Below, piece by piece: positions 1-5,571 of a stretch of DNA of 5,735 nucleotides. The notes under the pieces were generated by a model that searched no databases, was not told where the DNA came from, and saw nothing but the letters and a program-made list of their open reading frames with translations. Each line of letters begins with the position of its first letter. The first letter of the stretch is position 1. Position numbers and translations under genes: made by a program. Source of the stretch: Candidatus Coatesiibacteriota bacterium (GTDB taxonomy: Bacteria > RBG-13-66-14); contig DAOVLG010000143.1 of assembly GCA_030631385.1 (NCBI GenBank), positions 1 through 5,735 on the forward strand, in the 5' to 3' direction.

Positions 1-1398
1 CATGCTGTCGGAGTCGTCCGAGGCACGCAACTCTACAACCAGCGACGTGCCGTCCGGCGTGTCCGAGCTCCACTGAATCCAACCCCACTCCGTCTCGTCG
101 GTAATGTCCAGAATCGAGGAGGTGAGGTCGCCCGAGGAGGCGTAGGACGAGAAAGACCACCAGGCGATTTCGTCGCGGGCCAAGGACGCCCCGACCACAT
201 CCATCATACTGTCGCCGTCGAGGTCCTCGGCGTAAACGTTCCAGGCCAGGTTGAAGTCGGCCGCCACCGGATGCTCGGTCCATCCGCCCCCTGAACCGTC
301 GTTCTCCCACCAGACGATTTCGTTACCGTACAGGGAGGAGCCTACGATGTCGATGTCGGTGTCACCGTCCATATCAACGGTGAATAGGGACACCGGGCTG
401 TCGAATTCAGCGTCCACGAAGCCCTCGGTCCAACTGGTTCCACCGCCGTCCACGTTCTTCCACCAAAGGACGGCATCGCCCAGGAATGCGGTCGCCACCA
501 GATCGAGGTCGTTATCGCCGTCCAGGTCAACGGCGCAGACCGAACGCACGCCCGCCACCGCTTCGGAAACGATGTTCTCGGTCCAGTTCGTACCGCTTCC
601 GTCCGTGTTTTCCAACCAGACGACCGTGTTGGCGTTCCAGGCCCCGCCGACGATGTCGATGTCGAGATCGCCGTCCATGTCGATCCCCAGCGCCGCGAAG
701 TAACCACCCTCCAGCGAACCCCACACGGTGTGCTCGGTCCAGCTTCCGCCGACGCCGTCGTCGTTGGACCACCAGGTCATGAATGGGTTCGAGCCGGAAG
801 CGCAGATTACGTCCAGGTCGGTATCCCCGTCCACATCAGCCGCACAGACCTCCGAGGCGTTGCCGTAATAGGCGATGGAATGGTAGGTCCAGTCGCCGCC
901 GGAGCCGTCCACGTTCTCCCACCAGGCGACAAGGCCCGACCACGGGGGTACGCCGGAGGCGAGGACGTCCAAATCCGTGTCGCCGTCGAGGTCCGCCGCG
1001 AAAACCCTCCGGGCTCCGAGGAAGGTGTCCGAAATCGTGTGTTTCGTCCAGCTTCCGCCAGCGCCGTCGTCGTTGGACCACCAGGCGACCTCGTTTGCCG
1101 CCGAGGCGGCCCCGATGATATCCAGGTCGGTGTCGCCGTCAATATCGGCTACGTAGACGCCGAGTGCATCGTCAAAGGCGTCGTCTACCGTGTGCTCAAC
1201 AGTCAAGCGCCCGAGGGTGAGGTCACCCGGGCTGTCGGCGTAATCCGTATCGATCGCGGTGTTGAATTGGCTTCCCCAGTCGTCCACCGGACCGCGAACA
1301 CCGCCGCCGCCGGACCAGTCGGTCTGTCCGGTGTCGAGCGCCAGGACCGCACCGATGAGGACCGACAGCGTCAACAGACAGAAAAACAGCCTTCGCAT
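1..1398 (-). CDS. Secreted FG-GAP/VCBS-repeat protein, seven-bladed beta-propeller (3' end outside window)
   Basis: The frame is open for 466 codons from the ATG at 1398 to the window edge; I checked every codon and found no stop. Residues 1-20 (MRRLFFCLLTLSVLIGAVLA) form a signal peptide, so the protein is exported. Residues 68-416 are seven repeats of about 51 residues. Each has a calcium-loop motif D-x-D-G-D-x-D-x-D (starting at residues 85, 136, 188, 240, 291, 342 and 392; the last ends SMMD) followed by a WW-x-N-x-DG-x-GG-x-WT-x-H segment. These are FG-GAP/VCBS repeats as in integrin-alpha-type propellers. Seven copies fit one closed propeller (inference). From about residue 417 a different segment begins (SSILDIT...WIQWSSDTPDGTSL), probably a beta-sandwich, cut by the edge. 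The start is supported by AAGGAGG five bases upstream. By analogy with both neighbours, a C-terminal sorting domain is likely beyond position 1. Ligand and function are unknown. Confidence 0.9.
   Translation of the reverse strand, partial: MRRLFFCLLTLSVLIGAVLALDTGQTDWSGGGGVRGPVDDWGSQFNTAIDTDYADSPGDLTLGRLTVEHTVDDAFDDALGVYVADIDGDTDLDIIGAASAANEVAWWSNDDGAGGSWTKHTISDTFLGARRVFAADLDGDTDLDVLASGVPPWSGLVAWWENVDGSGGDWTYHSIAYYGNASEVCAADVDGDTDLDVICASGSNPFMTWWSNDDGVGGSWTEHTVWGSLEGGYFAALGIDMDGDLDIDIVGGAWNANTVVWLENTDGSGTNWTENIVSEAVAGVRSVCAVDLDGDNDLDLVATAFLGDAVLWWKNVDGGGTSWTEGFVDAEFDSPVSLFTVDMDGDTDIDIVGSSLYGNEIVWWENDGSGGGWTEHPVAADFNLAWNVYAEDLDGDSMMDVVGASLARDEIAWWSFSSYASSGDLTSSILDITDETEWGWIQWSSDTPDGTSLVVELRASDDSDSM
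151..1197 (-). repeat. Seven tandem FG-GAP repeats of about 153-156 bp
   Basis: The period follows from the acidic-loop starts at residues 85, 136, 188, 240, 291, 342 and 392, giving steps of 51, 52, 52, 51, 51 and 50 residues. DNA similarity between copies is uneven: 738-776 and 1047-1085 match at 37 of 39 bases, whereas the copy between them is clearly different in the same stretch. The seventh copy is the most diverged in the loop (DLDGDSMMD lacks two of the usual acidic positions). Confidence 0.85.
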
Positions 1399-1403
1399 AG
1401 ATT

Positions 1404-1410
1404 CCTCCTT
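1404..1410 (-). promoter_or_regulatory. Ribosome binding site of the FG-GAP gene
   Basis: On the minus strand this reads AAGGAGG, a perfect Shine-Dalgarno core, with five bases between it and the ATG at 1396-1398. It fixes the start of the FG-GAP gene directly before a clear signal peptide. Confidence 0.85.
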
Positions 1411-1431
1411 TCCTTCTTTTCCACCAGTTAA

Positions 1432-1460
1432 ATAATAGCATCTTTACCGGTAAATAGAAA
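1432..1460 (-). promoter_or_regulatory. Possible extended -10 promoter of the FG-GAP gene
   Basis: The minus strand has TGCTATTAT at 1432-1440, an extended -10 form (TGn plus TATTAT, five of six matches to TATAAT). Seventeen bases upstream, 1455-1460 reads TTTCTA, a poor -35 (three of six). The -35 would overlap the T-rich tail of the preceding terminator. Promoter consensus in this lineage is not known to me, so this is a tentative call. Confidence 0.35.
1443..1454. repeat. 12-bp perfect palindrome TTTACCGGTAAA
   Basis: The sequence equals its own reverse complement. It lies inside the 17-base spacer between the proposed -35 and -10 of the FG-GAP gene, where a repressor could bind. A palindrome this long is expected about once by chance in a window of this size, so only the location makes it worth noting. 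Confidence 0.4.
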
Positions 1461-1479
1461 GGCGGGCCTAAAACCCGCC
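1451..1479 (-). terminator. Rho-independent terminator after the PHIAY-repeat gene
   Basis: On the minus strand, a GC stem GGCGGG/CCCGCC (1474-1479 with 1461-1466) with a seven-base loop is followed by TTTCTATTTA (1460-1451). It begins 18 bases after the stop codon at 1498-1500. The stem is short (6 bp) but all G-C and the tail is T-rich. It should separate this gene from the FG-GAP gene, at least in part. Confidence 0.65.
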
Positions 1480-1497
1480 CAACACACGCTGATGAGC

Positions 1498-3159
1498 CTA
1501 GCGGCTGATTACCAGACGTCCGGCTGCACTCCCACTTTCAGTGGCCAAGTGGTAGAGGTAGACGCCGGTTGAGACGCCGCTGCAATCCCAGCTCACCTCG
1601 TGGCGACCGGCGGTCACGTCGGAGCTTACGAGGGATGCTACGCGCCGCCCGGAGAGGTCGTACACCGCCAGCTCGACCGAACAGTTGTTCGGAAGCGTGT
1701 AGCTTATCGTTACAACGTCATGTGCCGGCGAGGGATACGAGGCGCTCAACGCCAAGACCAAACGCTCAGGCTCGATCTGTACCGCCTCCGTCGGGCCGAA
1801 GCGGCTGGTAGTCCCGTCGGCCTCGGTCACCTCCAGCCAGTAGCGGTATTCCATTCCGGCAAGGGGTTGAAACCCCTTGTCTAACCCCTTGTCTAATCTA
1901 TCAAGGTAGCTGGTTGCAGAGCCGGGAAGCGGGTTGTCGTGAATCGCCACCGGCTCAGCATCCCCCACCGAGCGCAGAACACGCAGCCCCAGGGGTGTAT
2001 CGCCGGTAATGGACCAGCCAACCAGTACACCGCCATCCGCCGGGCGTGCAGCAAGCTCCACCGCCTCTATATCGAACTCGCCCTCGTGCCAAAGGTACGC
2101 AACACCGTCGGGGGACGGCCACGAATAACAACTGATGCAGGGCTGGTCCTCGTCGTTCACCGCGATGCAGGAGTACTTGAAAATCATACCCAAGTCCGCT
2201 ATCTGCCAGTACGCCCCGTCCCGACGCGCGTACCTCAGTTGATGGGTATCCCAGTCGAAGTAGGTGATGTGAGGCACCAGCGCGGAATCCAGCGCCAGTG
2301 ACATGCAATTCGACACATCATGACCGGATTCCACGGTATCGAAGTGCCACTCTGACCCGTCCCACCAGGCGTATATGACGTCGTGCTCGTCATCCGGGTG
2401 GGTCTCCACGTAGGCGATGTAGGGATAGTCATCCGAGTCCATTTCCATCGAGATGGCAAAACCGACACCTCTACCCGAAACAACGGTCTCGAGCTCCCAG
2501 GCCGCTCCGTTCCAGCTTGCGTACTTCAGTTTTTCGAAGCACATGTCTCGGTAGGCGATGTGGGGACGTTCCTGGGAATCCAGCTCTATGGAATTCTGCC
2601 ACCCCACGTTGCCCGTGTCCTCTATCGTGTCGATTCGCCACTCGGAGCCGTCCCAATGGGTGTACCTCAACATGACCCAGCCCGTCGGCCCCACGGCGGT
2701 GTAGGAGATATGGGGCCTGTCCAGGGAATCCAGTTTGAGTGATACCGACTTGGCGCGTCCTCTCCCCGGGTCGGAGTCCACGCCCTCTCTATGCCACTCG
2801 GAGCCGTCCCAACGGGCGTACCACGACGCGCCGCGTTCATACGGCGCACGGTAAGCGATGTGGGGCCTATCGGCGGAATCCAAAGCGATCCCTATTCCAC
2901 CGACAAAATTAGCGCCGCCCCATTCTTGCAGGACATCGACCCGCCACTCGGAGCCGTCCCAATGAGCGTATCTAAAGCCGTAATTGTCTTCGCCCCAGAC
3001 GTCGTAGTAGGCGATGTGGGGATAATCGTTTTCGTCTAAAACGAGGGCATTCTTCCAGCCCACCCAGTGTGATTCGTCCGCCATCTCGAAATGCCACTCG
3101 TCCGCCGGGGCGTTCGTGGCGAGAGCCAGCAGAACGAACAGCAATCCCATGCGATTCAT
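1498..3159 (-). CDS. Secreted PHIAY/WDGSEW-repeat beta-propeller protein with C-terminal sorting domain
   Basis: Complete 553-residue protein. Residues 1-20 are a signal peptide (MNRMGLLFVLLALATNAPAD). Residues 38-360 hold seven repeats of 44-52 residues. Each has a strand ending PHIAY or a variant (at 47, 99, 149, 199, 246, 296 and 340, the last PCISC), often preceded by LDS, and then a W-D-G-S-E-W type motif (67, 117, 169, 216, 266, 313; degenerate near 357). Seven copies suggest a seven-bladed propeller (inference). Residues 366-462 form a fibronectin-like linker (GVLVGWSITGD, YRYWLEV, RFGPTEAV). Residues 472-553 match the Por/type IX secretion sorting-domain pattern: YPSPAHD, VELAVYDLSGRRVASL, AGRHEVSWDCSGVSTGVYLY and a basic end at R553. 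The protein is therefore probably exported by a type IX-like route to the surface or outside. GGAGGTGA supports the start. The specific function is unknown; the family may be undescribed. Confidence 0.92.
   Translation of the reverse strand: MNRMGLLFVLLALATNAPADEWHFEMADESHWVGWKNALVLDENDYPHIAYYDVWGEDNYGFRYAHWDGSEWRVDVLQEWGGANFVGGIGIALDSADRPHIAYRAPYERGASWYARWDGSEWHREGVDSDPGRGRAKSVSLKLDSLDRPHISYTAVGPTGWVMLRYTHWDGSEWRIDTIEDTGNVGWQNSIELDSQERPHIAYRDMCFEKLKYASWNGAAWELETVVSGRGVGFAISMEMDSDDYPYIAYVETHPDDEHDVIYAWWDGSEWHFDTVESGHDVSNCMSLALDSALVPHITYFDWDTHQLRYARRDGAYWQIADLGMIFKYSCIAVNDEDQPCISCYSWPSPDGVAYLWHEGEFDIEAVELAARPADGGVLVGWSITGDTPLGLRVLRSVGDAEPVAIHDNPLPGSATSYLDRLDKGLDKGFQPLAGMEYRYWLEVTEADGTTSRFGPTEAVQIEPERLVLALSASYPSPAHDVVTISYTLPNNCSVELAVYDLSGRRVASLVSSDVTAGRHEVSWDCSGVSTGVYLYHLATESGSAAGRLVISR
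1860..1896. repeat. Palindrome plus 12-bp tandem duplication inside the PHIAY-repeat gene
   Basis: On the plus strand, CAAGGGGTT (1860-1868) and AACCCCTTG (1871-1879) form a 9-bp inverted repeat with a 2-base loop. The unit AACCCCTTGTCT then occurs twice back to back (1871-1882 and 1883-1894), giving a second possible right arm at 1883-1891. In the protein this is LDKGLDKGFQ in the linker, where the paralogous protease linker goes straight from YLDR into GVEPG. It keeps the frame. Confidence 0.75.
2080..3048 (-). repeat. Seven tandem PHIAY/WDGSEW repeats of about 150 bp
   Basis: The repeat shows at both protein and DNA level. A 19-base stretch coding for the GSEW motif is identical at 2638-2656, 2794-2812 and 2944-2962, 156 and 150 bases apart. 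Blades 1-3 are the most alike. Blades 6 and 7 (WDGSEW replaced by RDGAYW, then HEGEFD) have diverged most, with Cys replacing His and Tyr in the seventh PHIAY. Confidence 0.8.
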
Positions 3160-3163
3160 AACT

Positions 3164-3171
3164 TCACCTCC
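3164..3171 (-). promoter_or_regulatory. Ribosome binding site of the PHIAY-repeat gene
   Basis: The minus strand reads GGAGGTGA with four bases before the ATG at 3157-3159. This favours the first ATG over the in-frame ATG at codon 4 (MNRM). Confidence 0.8.
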
Positions 3172-3189
3172 GTTTCGGAATAGAACTCA

Positions 3190-3229
3190 AGCCGATTACC
3201 TTGGATAAATATATCTAAAAAAATCGGCT
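3190..3229. repeat. Inverted repeat AGCCGATT...AATCGGCT across the promoter
   Basis: Perfect 8-bp arms lie at 3190-3197 and 3222-3229, 24 bases apart. One arm is in the -35/-10 spacer and the other just after the expected transcription start; centre-to-centre distance is 32 bases, about three helical turns. It could be a pair of operator half-sites. As a terminator for the protease gene the 24-base loop is too long to be convincing. Confidence 0.4.
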
Positions 3230-3236
3230 CAGTCAA
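3208..3236 (-). promoter_or_regulatory. Sigma70-like promoter of the PHIAY-repeat gene
   Basis: The -35 is TTGACT (3231-3236) and the -10 is TATATT (3208-3213), each five of six to consensus, with an exact 17-base spacer. The expected transcription start is near 3201, giving a leader of about 40 bases with the ribosome binding site near its end. It lies in the 110-bp gap between the broken protease gene and this gene, so this gene need not depend on read-through. Confidence 0.65.
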
Positions 3237-3269
3237 TAGCACCGAAAGAGGAAAGCGGAGAAGTGACCA

Positions 3270-4574
3270 TCAGCGGCTCACGACCAGGCGCTTGATCAGG
3301 GAGTCCGCGCTCGTCTCCAGGCGGTAGAGGTACACGCCGCTCGGAACCGTCGAGCAGTCCCAGCTCACCTCGTGGCGCCCGGCGGTCCGCTCACCGTTTA
3401 CCAGCGTGGCCACCCGGCGGCCGGCGAGGTCGTAAACCGCCAGCTCGACCCAGCCGTCCTCAGCCAGCGTGTAGCGGAGTTTGACATGGTCGTCGGCGGG
3501 CTGGGGGTAGGGGTTTTCGATCCCAAAGACCAGCGCCTCGGGTCGGACTTTCACCACATCCGTCGGACCGAAGCGCTCCGACATACCGAGGGCGTCCACG
3601 GTCTCCAGCCAGTAGGAGTAACCCACACCCGGTTCCACACCGCGGTCGAGGTAGACCAACGCATCGCCGGGGAGACCGAGGGTGAACAACTGTTCGGGTG
3701 AGCCGCCCTCCTCCGAACGCAGGACCTTTATCGAAAGCGGTAGATCACCATCGAAGCGCCAGCCGACTCCCGCGCCCTCATCGGCGACCGATGCGCCTAG
3801 GGCGATCAGAATCACCCCCACATACTCCTCGGTGGTGAAACTGAAGGGGTTGGGCACGGTGGAGTCGCTGCAGTGGTAGCCATCTTCGGAGAGGGCGTCC
3901 AGGAGCTCGAAGGTGTAGGTCGTCTCGTAGTCGAAGTAGTCGTGGGCCAGGTGCAGGGTGGTGTCGTCGGTCCAGGAGAGCTCCCAGCCGTCCGGGTCGG
4001 GGTCGCAGGTGAAGTCCACCAGACCGGTGTCCGGGTCCATGGGCCGGTCGAAGACCAGGATCACGTCCAGACCGACGGGGATGTCGGTCGCCCCGTCGGC
4101 GGGCGTGGTCTCGATGAGGATCGGCCACGGCGACTCGGTGCGGAAGGTGAAGGGGTTCGGTACAGCTGAACCCGCCAGGTCCAGCCCCTCGGCTGATTTC
4201 GCCGTGAGCAGTTCGAAGGTGTACTCGGTGTCTTCGGTGAAGTCGTCATGTGAAAGCGTCAGTACCGTGTCACCGTCGCTCCAGCCCCGCGACCAGCCGC
4301 CCGGATCGGGAGCGCAGTCGAAGGTGAGTGTCGCGGGGTCGGTATCCATGGCCCGGTCGAAGGTCAACACCACGTCAGTCTCGATGGGCACGTTTGTCTC
4401 TCCGTCCTCGGGGTCGGTGCTGACCAGGATCGGCGCCTGGTACTCGGTGGTGAAATCGAAGGGGTTGGGAACCACCGAGCCGTCCAGGGGACGCCCCGAG
4501 CTGGAGCGGGCTGAGGTCAGCTCGAAGGTGTACTCTGTGCCGTACTCGAAGTCTGAGTGGGAGAGGGTGAGCAC
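3270..4574 (-). CDS. 3' fragment of the broken protease: Ig-like repeats, linker and sorting domain
   Basis: 434 residues from a GTG at 4572-4574; the same frame extends upstream through TVLTL into the inserted segment, so this start is probably only formal. There is no signal peptide. Residues 1-46 finish the first Ig-like repeat; 47-148 and 149-250 are two further copies with the pattern TxPxDGxTxxP, DVxLxFDRxMDxD, WxxGDTVLxLxHxxF, TYTFEL and VPNPFxFxTE, as in SbsA/Big_5-type bacterial Ig-like domains. Residues 251-345 are the fibronectin-like linker and 354-434 the Por/type IX-type sorting domain (YPQPADD, VELAVYDLAGRRVATL, GRHEVSWDCS, SGVYLYRLE, ending VVSR). The linker and sorting domain closely match those of the downstream gene. 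No clear terminator follows the TGA at 3270-3272. Confidence 0.75.
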   Translation of the reverse strand: MLTLSHSDFEYGTEYTFELTSARSSSGRPLDGSVVPNPFDFTTEYQAPILVSTDPEDGETNVPIETDVVLTFDRAMDTDPATLTFDCAPDPGGWSRGWSDGDTVLTLSHDDFTEDTEYTFELLTAKSAEGLDLAGSAVPNPFTFRTESPWPILIETTPADGATDIPVGLDVILVFDRPMDPDTGLVDFTCDPDPDGWELSWTDDTTLHLAHDYFDYETTYTFELLDALSEDGYHCSDSTVPNPFSFTTEEYVGVILIALGASVADEGAGVGWRFDGDLPLSIKVLRSEEGGSPEQLFTLGLPGDALVYLDRGVEPGVGYSYWLETVDALGMSERFGPTDVVKVRPEALVFGIENPYPQPADDHVKLRYTLAEDGWVELAVYDLAGRRVATLVNGERTAGRHEVSWDCSTVPSGVYLYRLETSADSLIKRLVVSR

Positions 4575-4845
4575 CGTATCACCCGAGGACCAGCGCGCGG
4601 CGCTGGACCCGGGCCACGCGATGAATGCTTTTTTTAATCCAGATACAAACGCCGCGTACGCGGCAAATGCGTTAAAACAACGATCAACTTACGCCGCGAG
4701 GCTATGTCCAGCTTTTAAGCTGGCAGGTGAAGGTGAGCTCGCCAGGTGCGGTGTCCATCGAGGTGTTGAAGGTCAGGACGACGTCGGTATTCAGCATCAC
4801 GTCGGTCTGGCCGTCATACGGGTCGGTGGAGAGGAGCATGACGCT
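3828..4845 (-). repeat. Three tandem Ig-like repeats of about 300 bp
   Basis: The copies occupy about 4437-4845 (including the 100-bp insert, so about 309 bp of native sequence), 4134-4436 and 3828-4127. In copies 2 and 3 the Cys of the TFDC/DFTC strand lies 11 residues before the Trp of GWSDGD/SWTDDT. Copy 1 has the same 11-residue spacing only after the insert is removed. Confidence 0.8.
4620..4719. mobile_element. 100-bp palindrome-rich inserted segment (MITE-like or palindromic element, tentative)
   Basis: By my count 45 of the 100 bases are G or C, well below the flanks, and there is a run of seven T. It contains the perfect 14-bp palindrome GCCGCGTACGCGGC (4651-4664), a further direct copy of ACGCCGCG (4649-4656 and 4691-4698), and near its upper edge 7-bp arms CCAGCTT/AAGCTGG (4708-4714, 4717-4723), part of which is host sequence. 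No transposase is encoded. The plus strand reads openly through it (MNAFFNPDTNAAYAANALKQ), and palindrome symmetry gives AAYAA on both strands. Borders are inferred from the reading frame and could shift by several bases. The poorly matching AWPGSSAAR residues coded by 4593-4619 may mean it extends further on that side. I see no clear target-site duplication. Confidence 0.5.
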
Positions 4846-5571
4846 CCCTCCCAGGGCCCCCTCTACGTTGATCAGCCCGTAGCCGTACTCCCGGTCCCAG
4901 CCGGAGGGACCCAGATCGGTGGCGGTCGTCTGCAGAATGCCGCGGATGTTGTCGGGTCCGCTCATCCCCTCGGAGATCATCAGCCCCACAGCGGCTACCA
5001 CGTGGGGGCTGGCCATGGAGGTCCCCTGGAAAAACCAGTAGGAGAAACCGTCGTCCAAATCCACCGGGTCCATCGTGGCGTAAGTCTGCTGCAGGACCCC
5101 GTCGCCGTAGCCGTCTTCGTTCTGATCCACGGTGACGTCGCCGCCGGGGGCCATGAGTTCCTGATTGTCGCCGTAGTTGGAGTAGTAGGACCGGTCGGCG
5201 TTGTAATCCACCGCCCCGACGCAGATGACCTCGGCGAAGCCCGCGGGGTAGAAGGGGGTGTCGGTGTCGTCGTTCCCCGCGGCGGCCGCGATGACGATCC
5301 CGGCGTTGTAGGCGTCCTGGCACGCCTGGTGTATGACCGAGTCGTAGCCGTAGAAGCCCAGGCTCATGTTTATCACGTCGGCCGAGTGGGTCCGCGCCCA
5401 GTCTATACCGTTGGCCACCGACCAGCTCGTACCGTGGCCATCCCAGCCCAGCACCTGAACCGGCATGACGCGGCAGTTGAAGGCCACCCCGGCCACGCCG
5501 GAACCGTTGTTGGTGTCCTGGGCCACCGTCCCGGTTACGTGGGTGCCGTGGCCGTGCTGGTCGTTGGGCAG
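4702..5571 (-). CDS. S8 protease fragment: His-to-Ser catalytic core and start of first Ig-like repeat
   Basis: The family reading begins LPNDQHGHGTHVTGTVAQD near 5571. It holds the catalytic His (5548-5550), the substrate-binding region (DVINMSLGFYG), the oxyanion-hole Asn (AAAGND) and the catalytic Ser in FQGTSMASPHV (5017-5019). The domain ends near EYGYGLINVEGA. An Ig-like repeat then starts (VMLLSTDPYDGQTDV, near 4845) and is cut after LTFTCQ. The last residues (LKSWT and a TAG at 4702-4704) come from the inserted segment. A gene caller would probably start at the GTG at 5524-5526, missing the catalytic His. I see no ribosome binding site supporting that start. Confidence 0.8.
   Translation of the reverse strand: MPNDQHGHGTHVTGTVAQDTNNGSGVAGVAFNCRVMPVQVLGWDGHGTSWSVANGIDWARTHSADVINMSLGFYGYDSVIHQACQDAYNAGIVIAAAAGNDDTDTPFYPAGFAEVICVGAVDYNADRSYYSNYGDNQELMAPGGDVTVDQNEDGYGDGVLQQTYATMDPVDLDDGFSYWFFQGTSMASPHVVAAVGLMISEGMSGPDNIRGILQTTATDLGPSGWDREYGYGLINVEGALGGSVMLLSTDPYDGQTDVMLNTDVVLTFNTSMDTAPGELTFTCQLKSWT

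Noticed and set aside
251..703. 150-codon plus-strand open frame, Ser/Pro/Thr-rich
   Set aside because: Its composition is the antisense reading of Asp/Gly/Trp-rich repeats; there is no supporting start signal.
342..707. 121-codon minus-strand frame inside the FG-GAP gene
   Set aside because: It is an out-of-frame reading of the same repeats (period of TWTAI/TSTS motifs) and conflicts with the long verified frame ending at the window edge.
151..1197. Regular DNA repeats considered as a CRISPR array
   Set aside because: Units are about 153 bp with no short identical repeats separated by unique spacers, and they code for a continuous FG-GAP protein.
730..1431. 233-codon plus-strand open frame opposite the FG-GAP repeats
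   Set aside because: Its period follows the FG-GAP repeats of the minus strand, it has no signal or domain, and the minus-strand frame is open for 466 codons with a signal peptide and a ribosome binding site.
3240..3269. Terminator for the protease gene directly after its stop
   Set aside because: The purine-rich stretch forms no stem with a T-tail; the only inverted repeat nearby has a 24-base loop and fits a promoter operator better.
4651..4664. GCCGCGTACGCGGC considered as a rho-independent terminator
   Set aside because: The stem is good, but neither side is followed directly by a T-run on the matching strand; the seven-T run at 4629-4635 is separated from it by 15 bases and lies on the wrong side for a plus-strand terminator.
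4620..4719. Insert considered as a small RNA gene or tRNA fragment
   Set aside because: No tRNA arms, no promoter with acceptable -35/-10 spacing, and no recognisable RNA family motif.
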